64,000 bases of DNA. It comes from Ampullaceana balthica (taxonomy: Eukaryota > Mollusca > Gastropoda > Lymnaeidae). A program made the translations under genes and the position numbers. The stretch covers positions 980,829-1,044,828 of the forward strand of contig CALYLW010000133.1 of NCBI GenBank assembly GCA_944989445.1, read 5' to 3'. The notes under the pieces were generated by a model that had not been told where the DNA came from, ran no database searches, and was given only the letters and a program-made list of their open reading frames with translations. Positions 33,262-45,027 of this stretch are shown piece after piece. How positions within the stretch are numbered: position 1 is the stretch's first letter; each line of letters starts with the position of its first letter.

Positions 33262-35205
33262 TTTTAGCATCACGCATTGTGAAATAAAGGAATTCTGGAA
33301 AAGGAAATCCTTCTGATTTATCCCAAACTATATGTGAAGAACTGATTAAAATTATGTCCCCAAAAGTCCATCAAGTAATTATAGAGGAAGTAAAGGCTTT
33401 CGGTTATTTCAGCTTGTCAATACCCGATATTTCACTTATAGATCAGTTAAGCGTTGTTCTTCGATATGCGGTAGATGGAGAGCCCATTGAACGCTTTTTG
33501 ACTTTCTTGGAGCTGCAAAGTCACACCGGTGAAGTTATGGCTAAGCAAGAGTTGCAGTACTTACGTGAAGTTTGCAATATTGATTTTGCGAAATGCAGAG
33601 GTCAGTCCCGGATAACGCAGCTAATATTTCTTGGTATTACAAGGGCATGCAGAACAAAATTCTAGAGGAAAATTATTTTTCTATCTACATTCCCTGTGCT
33701 ACCCATTCACTAAATCTGGTAGGCAGAAGTGCCGTTGACTTTTGTTTAGAGGCAGTAAACTTCTTCCATATAGTGCAACTGATCGATACTTTTTTCTCAG
33801 CTTCAACCAACAGATGGAAGATTCTGAAAGGATGCTTTGAACGCTAACAGATGGGAAGCATATGCTGTTGGAACTAAAGCTATTCTAAAGTCTCATCCTC
33901 AGATTAAAGAAGCGCTAGAGTGTTTACAATAAGACCTGTCACAGAAGGGGGACACCAGAAGAGAAGCAGACAAAAATTGCAAAGAAGATACAATAATTAG
34001 AATTTGCTCTCATGCTTGTATTTTGGGAAGAAGTGTTACATCTTCACAGATTCAGTCAAGCTCTACAAATGGAGCACGTGAACTTAAAAACGTGTGCTGA
34101 TTTGTATTCTTCACTAGCAGTTCACTTGCATGGAAGACAGTGGTCATTGATGGTGATGCCCCTGAGGTAACTCTGAAAGCTAGACAAATTTCGCATATTT
34201 GTTTTTTTCGCTATTGTTGACAAACTTGAGACAGAGATGGGTAGATGAGGATATGTATATAATGATATAGTAGTTAGATTTTCTTGTCTGGTCGATGTAC
34301 CACAAACATCCCAGTGTTATATAGGACTAATAAATGCTTATCCTGAAGATCTGAACAATAATTTATATACTGAACTACAAAAGTTAACTCATATATTCGC
34401 CTCAAGTTTCGTGCACCAAAATCTGAAAACAACACGTTGAGTCATGCAGAATTATACAAAGTAATAGAGACAACATCCAGTTTGCTTTTCCAATGTAGAA
34501 ATGGACATGCGGATATTTTTAACATTAATATTTACGAACGTCAAACTGAGCTGAGCGCTCTTTTTAAATCCTTTATATTAACTCGTGGTGTCTGCGGCCG
34601 ACGTTGTCACCAAAACTTTTGATCGATTTTTAACCCACTTGCTCGCAAGATAGCGAGCTGAAATTTTGCAGGCAGTTTCGTACCGATGATAAAAACAATG
34701 TATCGAAATTTCAGATCGATCGCATGTACCGTAATTAAATTATTGATTTTTTAGATTATTTTATTTATTCCTATGTATGATGCTATTTTTTGAGATATAG
34801 CGTCGCGGTGCGTATTATATTGAACAACCTTTCTGTCGCGCAATAAGGTGCGTATTTTATTGACAGCTCTTTTTATAAACATATTCCTGATCGGTGCGCA
34901 TTATATTAAACATGTTTTACGACACAACTGCAATTTTGTATTTCTGGATGGTCTTGCGCTGCGTATTATAATGAACATTCTTTTAGTTACTTCTCGTACA
35001 TAAAGGATTTATAGTCAAAAACTTGGTTTTTTACGGGTTTTTCTTATTCTCAGTTAAAACGTGCAAAAATCCAAGTAGATCAATAATGAAATAGAAAGGC
35101 TTCATTCCTTATCTTTGGTGATGATTGAGACAGACATTTTGCGAAAAATTAACTTTGATGATGTACTTTGCCAGATGTAAATCTAGAATAAAGAACTTAA
35201 AAAAT
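33262..35205 (+). pseudogene. hAT transposase pseudogene, ZMYM1/DUF4371-like, split by R1
   Basis: The sequence encodes the central part of a ZMYM1-like hAT transposase: DISLIDQLSVVLRYAVDGEP, ERFLTFLELQSHTGEVMAKQ, LREVCNIDFAKCRGQS, then, after a frameshift near 33,605, GMQNKILEENYFSIYIPC and ATHSLNLVGRSAVDFCLEAV. The frame is lost again after 33,847, but recognisable pieces (RWEAYAVGTKAILKS, FWEEVLH) continue to ~34,430. The R1 insertion at 34,561 interrupts it; beyond 35,041 short C-terminal-like fragments (SQLKRAK, then INFDDVLCQM in other frames) remain. The N-terminal part is missing, the satellite lying directly upstream. Several frameshifts and stops: not functional. Confidence 0.85.
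34561..35041 (+). mobile_element. R1 family copy inserted in hAT pseudogene
   Basis: Left end TTTTTAAATCCTTTATATTA, right end TACATAAAGGATTTATAGTC followed by TTTTTTACGGGTTT, which also borders the copy at 6,925. Landmarks GATCGATTTTTAACCCACTT and CATGTACCGTAATTAAATTA match the copy at 11,020. About 480 bp, non-coding. Confidence 0.8.
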
Positions 35206-35360
35206 GTAAAGATTTGCTTTCTCTGACTTTCTCATCTATTAAAAAAGTTACAGTATGTTTGTCTATTATTATTACAAAATTAATTAAATATTAATTTTGA
35301 TACAGAAATAACTTATCGTAAGTTTTATTTGAGTGATACTAGTACAAACATATGTGTTAA

Positions 35361-35540
35361 CAGCGGCGTCACTAGGGTGGGTGTCATCCAGTTCGGTAGG
35401 TCATGGTGTCACCCCCTCACAACTTACCCCACAGACCTCCTCCGAGTATGCCAATGCAAAATAACAAGGCATACAGAATTTTACCCTTTGGTGTCACCCG
35501 GTGCGGTCCGCACCTCCCGCAATCCCTTGTGAAGCCCCTG
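35361..35540 (+). mobile_element. hAT MITE family R3 with 8-bp target duplication
   Basis: Starts CAGCGGCGTCACTAGGGTGG and ends TTGTGAAGCCCCTG. Flanking 8-mers TGTGTTAA (35,353-35,360) and TGTCTTAA (35,541-35,548) match at 7 of 8 bases, supporting hAT. Internal GGTGTCACCCGGTGCGGTCC is shared with 42,142-42,380. Confidence 0.87.
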
Positions 35541-35687
35541 TGTCTTAACAACTGTTTTGTTTGTTAGTTGATTTGCTTAATATTGAACATACCAGCGGTC
35601 AGTGGGGGATCGGGGCGGAAGGGGGCACCCATGTGGGTTTGTGCCTCGGGCACCAAGATGGCTTAGTCCGGCCCTGCACCTCTGTTA

Positions 35688-37917
35688 TACCCTCTCTAGC
35701 CACCTCTGTTATACCCTCCCTAGCCACCTCTGTTATACCCTCTCTAGCCACCTCTGTTATACCCTCCCTAGCCACCTCTGTATACCCTCCCTATTAACCT
35801 CTGTTATACCCTCCCTATTAACCTCTGTTAGACCCTCCCTAGCCACCTATGATAACACCTCCTTAGCCACCTCTGTTAAACCCTCCCTAGCCACCTCTGT
35901 TATACCCTCCCTATCCACCTCTGTTATACCCTCCCTATCCACCTCTGTTATACCCTCCCTAGCCACCTCTGTTATACCCTCCCTATCCACCTCTGTTATA
36001 CCCTCCCTATCCACCTCTGTTATACCCTCCCTATCCACCTCTGTTATACCCTCCCTAGCCACCTCTGTTATACCCTCCCTAGCCACCTCTGTTATACCCT
36101 CCCTAGCCAACTCAGTTATACCCTCCCTATCTACCTCTGTTATACCCTCCCTATCCACCTCTGTTATACCCTCCCTATCCACCTCTGTTATACCCTCCCT
36201 ATCCACCTCTGTTATACCCTCCCTATCCACCTCTGTTATACCCTCCCTAGCCACCTCTGTTATACCCTCCCTAGCCACCTCTGTTATACCCTCCCTAGCC
36301 ACCACAGTTATACCCTCCCTATCCACCTCTGTTATACCCTCCCTATCCACCTCTGTTATACCCTCCCTATCCACCTCTGTTATACACTCCCTAGCCACCT
36401 CTGTTATACCCTCCCTAGCCACCTCTGTTATACCCTCCCTATCCACCTCTGTTATACCCTCCCTATCCACCTCTGTTATACCCTCCCTATCCACCTTTGT
36501 TATACACTCCATAGCCACCTCTGTTATACCCTCCCTAGCCACCTCTGTTATACCCTCCCTATCCACCTCTATTATACCCTCCCTAGCCACCTCAGTTATA
36601 CCCTCCCTATCCACCTCTGTTATACCCTCCCTATCCACCTCTGTTATACCCTCCCTATCCACCTCTGTTATACCCTCCCTATCCACCTCTGTTATACACT
36701 CCCTAGCCATCTCTGTTATACCCTCCCTAGCCACCTCTGTTATACCCTCCCTATCCACCTCTGTTATACCCTCCCTATCCACCTCTGTTATACCCTCCCT
36801 AGCCACCTCTGTTATACCCTCCCTAGCTACCTCTGTTATACCCTCCCTAGCCACCTCTGTTATACCCTCCCTAGCCACCTCTGTTATACCCTACCCTAGC
36901 CACCTCTGTTATACCCTCCCTATCCACCTCTATTATACCCTCCCTATCCACCTCTGTTATACACTCCCTAGCCACCTCTGTTATACCCTCCCTAGCCACC
37001 TCTGTTATACCCTCTTTAGCCACCTCTGATAACACCTCCTTAGTCACCTCTGTTATACCCTCCCTAGCCACCTCTGTTATACCCTCCCTAGCCACCTCTG
37101 TTATACCCTCCCTAGCCACCTCTGTTATACCCTCCCTATCCACCTCTATTATACCCTCCCTAGCCACCTCAGTTATACCCTCCCTATCCACCTCTGTTAT
37201 ACCCTCCCTATCCACCTCTGTTATACACTCCCTAGCCACCTCTGTTATACCCTCCCTAGCACCTCTGTTATACCCTCCCTAGCCAGCTCTGTTATACCCT
37301 CTTTAGCCACCTCTGATAACACCTCCTTAGTCACCTCTGTTATACCCTCCCTAGCCACCTCTGTTATACCCTCCCTAGCCACCTCTGTTATACCCTCCCT
37401 AGCCACCTCTGTTATACCCTCCCTAGCCACCTCTGTTATACCCTCCCTAGCCACCTCTGTTATACCCTCCCTAGCCACCTCTGTTATACCCTCCCTAGCC
37501 ACTTCTGTTACACCCTCCCTAGCCACCTCTGTTATACCCTCCCTAGCCACCTCTGTTATACCCTCCCTAGCCACCTCTGTTATACCCTCCATAGCCACCT
37601 CTGTTATACCCTCCCTAGCCACCTCTGTTATACCCTCCCTAGCCACCTCTGTTATACCCTCCCTAGCCACCTCTGTTATACCCTCCCTAGCCACCTCTGT
37701 TATACCCTCCCTAGGCACCTCTGTTATACCCTCCCTAGCCACCTCTGTTATACCCTCCCTAGCCACTTCTGTTACACCCTCCCTAGCCACCTCTGTTATA
37801 CCCTCCCTAGCCACCTCTGTTATACCCTCCCTAGCCACCTCTGTTATACCCTCCATAGCCACCTCTGTTATACCCTCTTTAGCCACCTCTGATAACACCT
37901 CCTTAGCCACCTCTCAT
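35688..37917. repeat. 24-bp minisatellite with long pseudo-frames
   Basis: About 93 units of CCCTCCCTAGCCACCTCTGT plus TATA. Two versions, CTAGCC and CTATCC, occur in runs. As 24 is a multiple of three and the unit lacks stops, long frames stay open on both strands (an eight-residue VIPSLATS repeat on plus, REGITEVA on minus). These are repeat artefacts: no start context, signal peptide or unique flanking coding. A marker variant GATAACACCTCCTTAG recurs at 35,851, 37,028, 37,315 and 37,891, the last two 576 bp (24 units) apart, showing block duplication. Confidence 0.96.
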
Positions 37918-38350
37918 TTAACCTTTGACCCCACCTATTAACAGACCCCACCCATCTCTAACCCCCCATCAGCCTATCCATCCGCCACTCATTTTCTTTC
38001 CCCCAACACACCCTCCCTCTCCCTCGCCTCATTGCCACATAAAACAAACAATACTACACATTAACACGGAGCCTTCTGATCAAAGCTTAAATTAAAGGGG
38101 AGGGGAAACCTATCAGTAAATGAAATGGTTCCACTTATCATCATGACTGGTTGGGGGGGGGGCTGTGGTGGACACTGATTGACGTCACACTATCACGAGA
38201 ATGGTCTTATCGTCTCGATATCAAAGGGAGGAAGTAGTGGGAAGAGAGAAATAGGGAAAAGAGTGAGAGTGAGATATAGAGAGAGAGAGAAGCAAATAGA
38301 TAGAGAGAAAATAATAGATAATTATATAGAAAGTTCAAAAGCCGTAAAGG
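37918..38350. other. spacer with G-run
   Basis: C-rich sequence then unique sequence, a G-run at 38,153-38,161, and AGAGAG-rich DNA from 38,270. No gene recognised. Confidence 0.5.
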
Positions 38351-38355
38351 CAGTA

Positions 38356-38467
<112 letters not shown>

Positions 38468-38532
38468 CATTTAGAGTGACCGATCAGCGACTTACTAGAA
38501 CTTGATGTGATTTTTTTTTCTTTTTGAACTAC

Positions 38533-38622
38533 AGTGGTACCTCGGTATACGTCCTTAATCCGTTCCAGACCCTCGGACGTATACCGAAGCAGACGTATAC
38601 CGAGTTACCTCTGTATTTTCAA
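38533..38622. mobile_element. mariner/pogo-like terminal fragment
   Basis: CAGTGGTACCTCGGTATACG followed by TTAATCCGTTCCAGACCC and repeats of GACGTATACCGA is the pattern of a pogo/mariner-type subterminal region. No matching right end nearby, so probably a truncated copy. Confidence 0.6.
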
Positions 38623-39457
38623 ACGTTAACTTATTATTTGCCCCCATGTCCTATTTCATTCAACTGCGAAGCTTTTGGGTCTAGAAATAAAATTGTTACA
38701 TATTAAGTATAGCCAACTAAAATTTCGTGTGGTGCATTAAAATAAAAACTAGCAATTTGAAGACACATCTATTCAGGGTAAGTTTCTCCACGCTGTTAAA
38801 ACTGCGAAAGGTTGCTGCGCTGGATTTACTTGTCAGGCCAAAATGATCTATTGTGGGCTCTAATTAAAAGAACGTAGGACGTAATAATTTTCTTAAAAAA
38901 AGGAGAGTCTGCACTGTTTAAAAACATGCTAATAACATTATAAAATAACTTTGTTTTTTGTTTTTTGTATTTTTAAAATAACTTTGTTTAAAAATTGAAT
39001 CTAATCAAAACTGTGTCATTTTAGAAGAATTGGGGCGATTAATATTAAATTATAATTGAATCGAACCCATACGGAATAGACATTCGGTTTGCCTGGCAAT
39101 TTTTACCGTTTAAAAACAATTATAGCGCAGCAGAAGTAAGTCGGCTTCGTGTTCTTGGCAGGTATACAATTTATTACGTCATTACATTTCATTACTAAAA
39201 CATGAAAAAAGCGTAAAGAAAAATCTTGGACGGATATATCGTGGCATAAATTGGTCTCATTATAGCTCTTTCGTGATTTTGTACGGATTTTTATATTTCT
39301 AACATAAATCGGTCTAAGTCTAGGCAATGATTATCCCCTATGTAACACACTCTTAGCTTAAGCTTTTAGCTACAAAGAAACTGTTTATTATAAAATATGT
39401 CTACCATTTACTAGAAAAAAATACCCATACATAGAGATTACTTAGATTTATATTTAA
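38623..39457. other. AT-rich spacer with LINE-tail remnant
   Basis: At 38,870-38,930, AGAACGTAGGACGTAATAAT and AAAGGAGAGTCTGCACTG resemble a decayed copy of the LINE/SINE 3' tail. The rest is unassigned. Confidence 0.45.
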
Positions 39458-39798
39458 ATCCTATATAATGAAAGGCTATGTTCCATGCGGTCATCGATAG
39501 CGATTGGTCCTTCAAACACATGTGACTCCTACAGCCAATCATATTGAACACGTTTACGCGGACGTTCAAAACGATTTATTTTTGGTGCAGTATTTCTTCC
39601 AAGACTTTATTTTGAGTTATGCGCGTTTGGATTTATAGTCACTAGCTCTGTTTTAACGAGTTATTTATTTTAACTATAATGAATAGTATTTTTGTCGTGA
39701 TGCCCATGTGTGCCGGTCGAGACGGCTGTTGGGGGGGAGTTACAACAACATGCCACCGAACGGTGGTAGAACGTCCTTGGACGGGCTTTGTTGCTCGT
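39458..39798 (+). mobile_element. short Helitron-like element R2
   Basis: A ~341-bp sequence with a ~345-bp reverse-orientation homologue at 51,407-51,751. Starts ATCCTATATAATGAAAGGCT, close to Helitron 5' ends, and finishes with an imperfect hairpin (CGTCCTTGGACG) then GGCTTTGTTGCTCGT. No target duplication is evident, consistent with a Helitron, but the 3' end is not canonical CTAG. Contains TGGATTTATAGTCA, also found at an R1 end. Confidence 0.65.
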
Positions 39799-40614
39799 TA
39801 AATATATATATATATATATTTTATGTCATTTCCGTAGCGTAAGGTAAAGTAACTATACTTTTTGTAAGACATCCATTAAGCATTGTTAAAGTTATTCTTC
39901 TAGACGTACTTTCTTACAATGTTTCTGATGTTATTTTATTTCGAACGTTGCGCGTGTACTTTAAAATACCACCAAAAGCGGACATTTTGTGTCATGTTTG
40001 AAATATTTCTTCGTGAAACGTACAATTTAGAAGAATCTGTTACAGTCATAGTCATAGTCATTCATAATAAATGAACAATATCATTAGTATTAGTATTCAG
40101 ATGTATTTCATTTCAGTATGAAGTCTTTCAGTATAGTCTTTAGTGTATAGTGCAGTAAGTATAGTGTTCACTTTACAGTATAAATAGTATATCACTAATT
40201 AAATAATAATTATTGTTTTTTTAAATTCGGGTTCTCCGAGTTTCTTTTCTGTTCAATCAACAAATACTGTAATCGTAAGAATTTTTTTTTACTTTAATGT
40301 AATATCATTCATGATATGATGGAAGATTGTTTGATATCAGCAAATAAAAAATAAATAAATAAATGACGTCATAGTCAATATAAACATTACCTCCGTCGAT
40401 TAACTCTGAACTTTTGTTTTTAGTGCTTGGTCACGTGATATGGAGGCAGCGTAACAATACAAAAAGATGTTGAAAGTTATGACAAGACCAAATTTCAGCA
40501 AATCCATCGAATTTTGATCAAAATTTATAAGTGTGAACCGGCTATAAGAATCAATCATATTTTTAGAAATAAAGAGTTCATCTTACACTCACAGTGCAAC
40601 ATGGGGACGTTGCC
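39799..40614. other. AT-rich spacer
   Basis: Short (TA)n at 39,803-39,819 and AATAAATAAATAAAT near 40,350. No gene recognised. Confidence 0.5.
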
Positions 40615-40616
40615 TA

Positions 40617-41150
40617 GTGTACTTATTGGCTCTTTCACTTATTGGCTCTTTCACTTATTGGCTCTTTCACTTATTGGCTCTTTCACCTATTGGCTCTTTC
40701 ACCTATTGGCTCTTTCACCTATTGGCTCTTTCACCTATTGGCTCTTTCACTTATTGGCTCTTTCACCTATTGGCTCTTTCACTTATTGGCTCTTTCACCT
40801 ATTGGCTCTTTCACGTATTGGCTCTTTCACCTATTGGCTCTTTCGCTTATTGGCTCTTTCACTTATTGGCTCTTTCCCTTATTGGCTCTTTCACTTATTG
40901 GCTCTTTCACCTATTGGCTCTTTCACCTATTGGCTCTTTCACCTATTGGCTCTTTCACCTATTGGCTCTTTCACCTATTGGCTCTTTCACCTATTGGCTC
41001 TTTCACCTATTGGCTCTTTCACCTATTGACTCTTTCACCTATTGGCTCTTTCCCCTATTGGCTCTTTCACCTATTGGCTCTTTCACCTATTGGCTCTTTC
41101 ACTTATTGACTCTTTCACTTATTGACTCTTTCACTTATCGGCTCTTTCAT
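40617..41150. repeat. 16-bp minisatellite carrying an inverted CCAAT in each unit
   Basis: About 33 units of ACTTATTGGCTCTTTC or ACCTATTGGCTCTTTC. The unit has no stop in any plus frame, so three overlapping frames of 155-179 residues open up; these are artefacts, hydrophobic only because of the repeat. T and C forms at the ACY position occur in runs. Confidence 0.96.
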
Positions 41151-42141
41151 ATTTAAATGATGGCACTGCATAAACCTAAAAGTACATTTCTTTTGGCATT
41201 GGAAATAACAACGCAGTGTGTTATAATTGTACTTCAAAATTTTAATAATGAAAAATCAGTCGTTAAAACTTCCGGCTAAGGAAACAATTTGAGAAACTTC
41301 CATCTAACCCTCTGTAATAGATCTTATGGGTCAAGTGACAAGTTTTTAACACACTGTGGTCTGGTTAACAACTGTCTTTAATTACTATACAGAATTCACT
41401 GTGATCAACTGTACAATCAACTGCCTAAGCAGCTCGTATGCATTCAACCTCGGTTGCCTCTTGAACCGTCTATATATAGTCAGCGATCCTCCCAGCGCTT
41501 GACCACACACGCTTACAGTTCACCTCACAAACCACGTGTTTCATACTAATTCACGTCATTGCATGCTCATTCAATGTAAACACAACACGTCTCTAACACC
41601 CTCCTCCACTCTCCGGTTACCAACATGTCACAAGGATTGTCAAATAAAAACGTGGAGTTATTCCCCACCCCCACCTTACCTTACCACCCCTTACCCTCCC
41701 CTTGTCCCCGTGTATCCCGGAACGTGCCGCTAGACTAACAGCCTTCATTTGGTTGTGTGTAAACACCAGGGACCATAATCCTGAGGTGACAACCCTACCC
41801 AATTTATGGGCTGCGTAATTTTCGTCATTGTTGTCTCCCGTCGAGTTTACCATAAAAATGTACACTCGAGCCGTTGGATGGGTCGACCTTTCATGTGTGT
41901 ATGTGTGTGCATGCGCATGTGAGTATGTGTGTGTGTGTGTCTTTTGGATGCGAACGCGGGTGAGAATATCTGCCTATCCCAGATAAAAACTAGAATTGTA
42001 CAGACACAAACGCAGATAGTTCCCAAGATTTTGTTTCCAGATTTGAATGTAGAGGAACAGCTATTTCATAACAGATTTTTGTGTAGCTACACTTTCCCGT
42101 ACACAGTTTACTTCATGAGAGATTTTGTATGTAGATACCCA
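41151..42141. other. unique sequence, no gene recognised
   Basis: Includes a TATA-like GTCTATATATAGTC at 41,468 and a (GT)n-rich stretch at 41,893-41,940. A frame at 41,929-42,186 has no recognisable domain. No convincing exon. Confidence 0.45.
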
Positions 42142-42380
42142 CAGAAGCGTCCTAGGGTTGGTGTCACCCAGTGCGGTGGCTCATGACGTCACTAGGGTTG
42201 GTGTCACCCAGGGCGGTAGCTCGCGGTGTCACCCACTCACGACTAAACCCATAGACCTTCTTCGAGTTTCCCAGTGCCAAATAACGGGAAGATACAGAAT
42301 TTGACATTTTGGTGTCACCCCGTGTGATGGTGTCACCCGGTGCGGTCCGCACCCCTCGTACCTTCCCAGTGACGCCACTG
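42142..42380 (+). mobile_element. hAT MITE family R3 with duplicated 5' segment
   Basis: Ends CAGAAGCGTCCTAGGGTTGG and CCCAGTGACGCCACTG. The opening segment CTAGGGTTGGTGTCACCCAG is present twice, at 42,152 and 42,192. Flanking 8-mers GATACCCA and CATACACA agree at 6 of 8 bases. Confidence 0.82.
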
Positions 42381-43204
42381 CATACACAGCTTATTTTATT
42401 TTAATGATTCGAATCAGGGCTTGATTGAAAGGCCTAGATGCAGTGGCGTAGCTAGGGGGTGGTGGGTGGCGGTCCGCCCCGGGCGGCACTCATTTAGGGG
42501 CGGAATTTGTGGGCCTTTGAAAAGTACAAACCTCCCTTTTTCTTTAGAAGGGGGAAAACCAAGGTGAAAAAAAATATTCGTAATTTCGTGTCTTAATTAA
42601 CGGATTCGTAGAACATTTGTTTGATTACATAGTGGATATTATTGCTAACGCAAAACCGTTCAAAAAATTTTAATCACTCAAAAAAACGTATCCATTGTTT
42701 GGAAAACTAAGCGGTATAAGTCACAGATGACGATTTTGTAAGAAAACTACCCAAAAAAACACAACACGACCGGGCCAAATAATGTGGGCTATTAATATCG
42801 CCACGACAGTTTGTCGTGGAATTTAGACTTCGCAGAATGATGCGCGAACAAGTACTTACATGGCATGGTGGTTCAAATATTGTGTTTAATTTGCATGCAT
42901 GTAGTAATTTATATTACCGTTTCAGTTTTCATTAAATTATTGTAAGGTAAGTTATTAAAAAATTAAATTTATTTTGTTTTTATTGCATTAAAGTAGCACA
43001 CATAATTTGTGTTTTTCATTATAATACTGTTATTCATTAAGCATGTTACGCATATCCAATTAAAGTAATAGTAATGTGTAAATAATTTTAATTCATCTTT
43101 TTTATGGAAAAGTATTAAGATTTATGACAAGAATATGTAAATATTCAAATTTCTCTCTTAATAAACACCACAATAGGCATAATAATTTCGAAAAAGACAT
43201 ATTT

Positions 43205-44020
43205 TAAACTTTAAAGCGTCTTGGAAAAATTGACATCTGAAGAAGTAACTAGGAAAACGAGATCAGATGCTGGAATTTTACTCAATTCTATGCAATCTTT
43301 TTCTCTTCTATGTTATCTCAATTTATGGCATGGGAACCCGTATTTTTTTAAAATTTAATGCAAGCCATTGTATGGAACAAAGAGATGTGCTAATACAAAA
43401 TGCTGTTATATCAGCCTAACAATTTGTGAAGAGATGGAGATATCAAGTGAACGCCTATTTAGAAGGAGAAAAATATGAGTAGGGGAAATTCAGAAGACGT
43501 GGTTCGATCTTTAAAACAAGAAGTACAACGAGAAATGTTTTTATCCATGGATGGAATTTTAAAAGAAAAGAAAATAACGCTTTGATGAGTTGCATTTCCT
43601 TGCAAGAAAATATTCGTATATAATACCATGTAACCTAGTAAATGAAGCATTTGAGCATCAAATAAATTACTTTATTGACATTGACAGTTTAATATGGAAA
43701 AAAAAAGGATCCAGGTTTGTATTGATGTACCTACACTATAAGAAGAGGCATTATGTTAGAAAAACGGGGGAAAAGGCACCTTTGATCTATTAAAATTTAT
43801 TCAATAGTATAGATTGGAAAATTCTGTACCCAACATTGTAATTTTGCTATGAATCTTTTCAACTATTGCTATCAGTGTCGTTAGTTGTGAAAGGAGCTTC
43901 TCCAAACTTAGTTGATAAAAATTATCTTCGTTCCACAATGAGCGATTTAAGACAACAAAATCTGGCAATACTGTCCATAGGACAAGATTTTACAAATAAT
44001 TTTATTTTGATAGCATAATA
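43205..44020 (+). pseudogene. hAT transposase pseudogene in element A (ZMYM1-like)
   Basis: Fragments in the order expected for the C-terminal half of a ZMYM1-like hAT transposase. Near 43,225 LTSEEVTRKTRSDAGILL precedes QSFSFLCYLNLWHGNP; 43,590-43,793 encodes a 67-residue frame (MHFLARKYSYIIPCNLVN...); from ~43,872 the dimerisation region reads ISVVSCERSFSKLS and, after a 1-base frame slip, KNYLRSTMSDLRQQNLAILS to a stop at ~44,018. The DUF4371 half seen in the sister element is deleted. Inactive. Confidence 0.85.
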
Positions 44021-44083
44021 CACGATTTTTCTATTATGAAAGTTAGGAAAGTAAATGTATAAATATGTTAACATACTAATGTA

Positions 44084-44219
44084 CAGAGGCATAAATGGAT
44101 TTTTGACGCCCTGGGCTAATTTATTTTTGGTGCCTTTTATTTAAATAAAAATTTAAAAATTAGAGATTTAGCGGCGCCCTTTTGAACTGGAGTAGGCCGG
44201 CGCCCTTGGCAACTGCCCC
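44084..44219. mobile_element. small insertion nested in element A
   Basis: Element B at ~50,290 runs from CATACTAATGTA directly into related sequence, whereas element A has this ~136-bp insertion (CAGAGGCATAAATGGATT...CTTGGCAACTGCCCC). The empty site in the sister copy shows it is an insertion. Terminal repeats are unclear. Confidence 0.65.
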
Positions 44220-44568
44220 AATGTCAATTTCTTTGTTTGTAAAAAAAAATCATTTATTTATAAATACAACATAAAAGAATAGTAATAGTAATTGGTAATG
44301 TTTTTGGGGGTGTAAATTTGGAACATGTTTTGTCTCATGGAGGGGGGGGGGACCTGCGAGCTCAGTAACTTTCTTGTGGCCTTTAAAAAAGGATCTTGTA
44401 TTTTTATAAATGTGTATTTATAGGTATACAATCTTATGCGGCCTCTTTTATTACTGCTTACATAAATATGGCAAGCAATGGTAAACATGTTCCCCACATT
44501 AACTTCGTTTCAATTACAATTATTTATTCACGTTCATTAATTTTTAAAAACCATAATGTTATCCACTA

Positions 44569-44960
44569 AGTGGCCGTCCATAAATGAAGCACGCTATTTT
44601 GGCTGAATTTAATTCCCTCCCCCCTCGTCACACGTCGTCACAAAAACTTAGACTCCTTCTTCAATAAGACGTCACAAAGCCGTATTTTCTGTTTGAAAAT
44701 GAACATGTTTCAAATTAAATTTTTGCCATTTAAGTATGTTTTTATTTTAAGGCTGCATTCTAATATCGTAACACGCGTTTTACATAAACGTCATTAAATA
44801 AAGTGTCAGTAATCAAATATTTAAGTGGAAATTTATTTAAAGTTGCGCGTTTTGACGTGACGTCACATTTCTTAAACACCTCCGCCCTTCGTCACACATC
44901 GTCACAAACCTGTGACTCCCCCTCCCCCCAGGTGCGTGACGTCTTAAATGGACGGCCCCT
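44569..44960. mobile_element. 392-bp MITE nested in element A
   Basis: Left end AGTGGCCGTCCATAAATGAA and right end GTCTTAAATGGACGGCCCCT are imperfect inverted repeats, with TCACACGTCGTCACAAA-type subterminal motifs on both sides. Element B lacks it at ~50,635, giving an empty site. Confidence 0.82.
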
Positions 44961-45027
44961 AAAAAAGGGCGGCAAATTGGAGACCGCCCCGGGCGGCAAA
45001 AGTTCTAGCTACGCCACTGCCTAGATG

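Larger units (their letters stand above)
42441..45019 (+). mobile_element. hAT element A, 2.58 kb, perfect 8-bp target duplication
   Basis: Terminal inverted repeats CAGTGGCGTAGCTAGGG and TCTAGCTACGCCACTG, with subterminal CCGCCCCGGGCGGCA palindromes at both ends. The flanks are identical 8-mers, CCTAGATG, at 42,433-42,440 and 45,020-45,027. Same family as 47,836-50,697. Contains a decayed transposase and two nested insertions absent from the sister element. Confidence 0.95.

Noticed and set aside
35602..37029. A 475-codon plus-strand frame and several long minus-strand frames over the 24-bp array
   Set aside because: They exist only because a 24-bp unit without stops is in frame on both strands; no unique coding sequence, signal peptide or promoter accompanies them.
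40514..41156. Three overlapping hydrophobic frames that look like membrane proteins
   Set aside because: All three arise from one stop-free 16-bp repeat read in three frames.
41465..41530. A promoter at the CTATATATAG motif
   Set aside because: TATA-like sequences are expected by chance in such AT-rich DNA and no gene follows.
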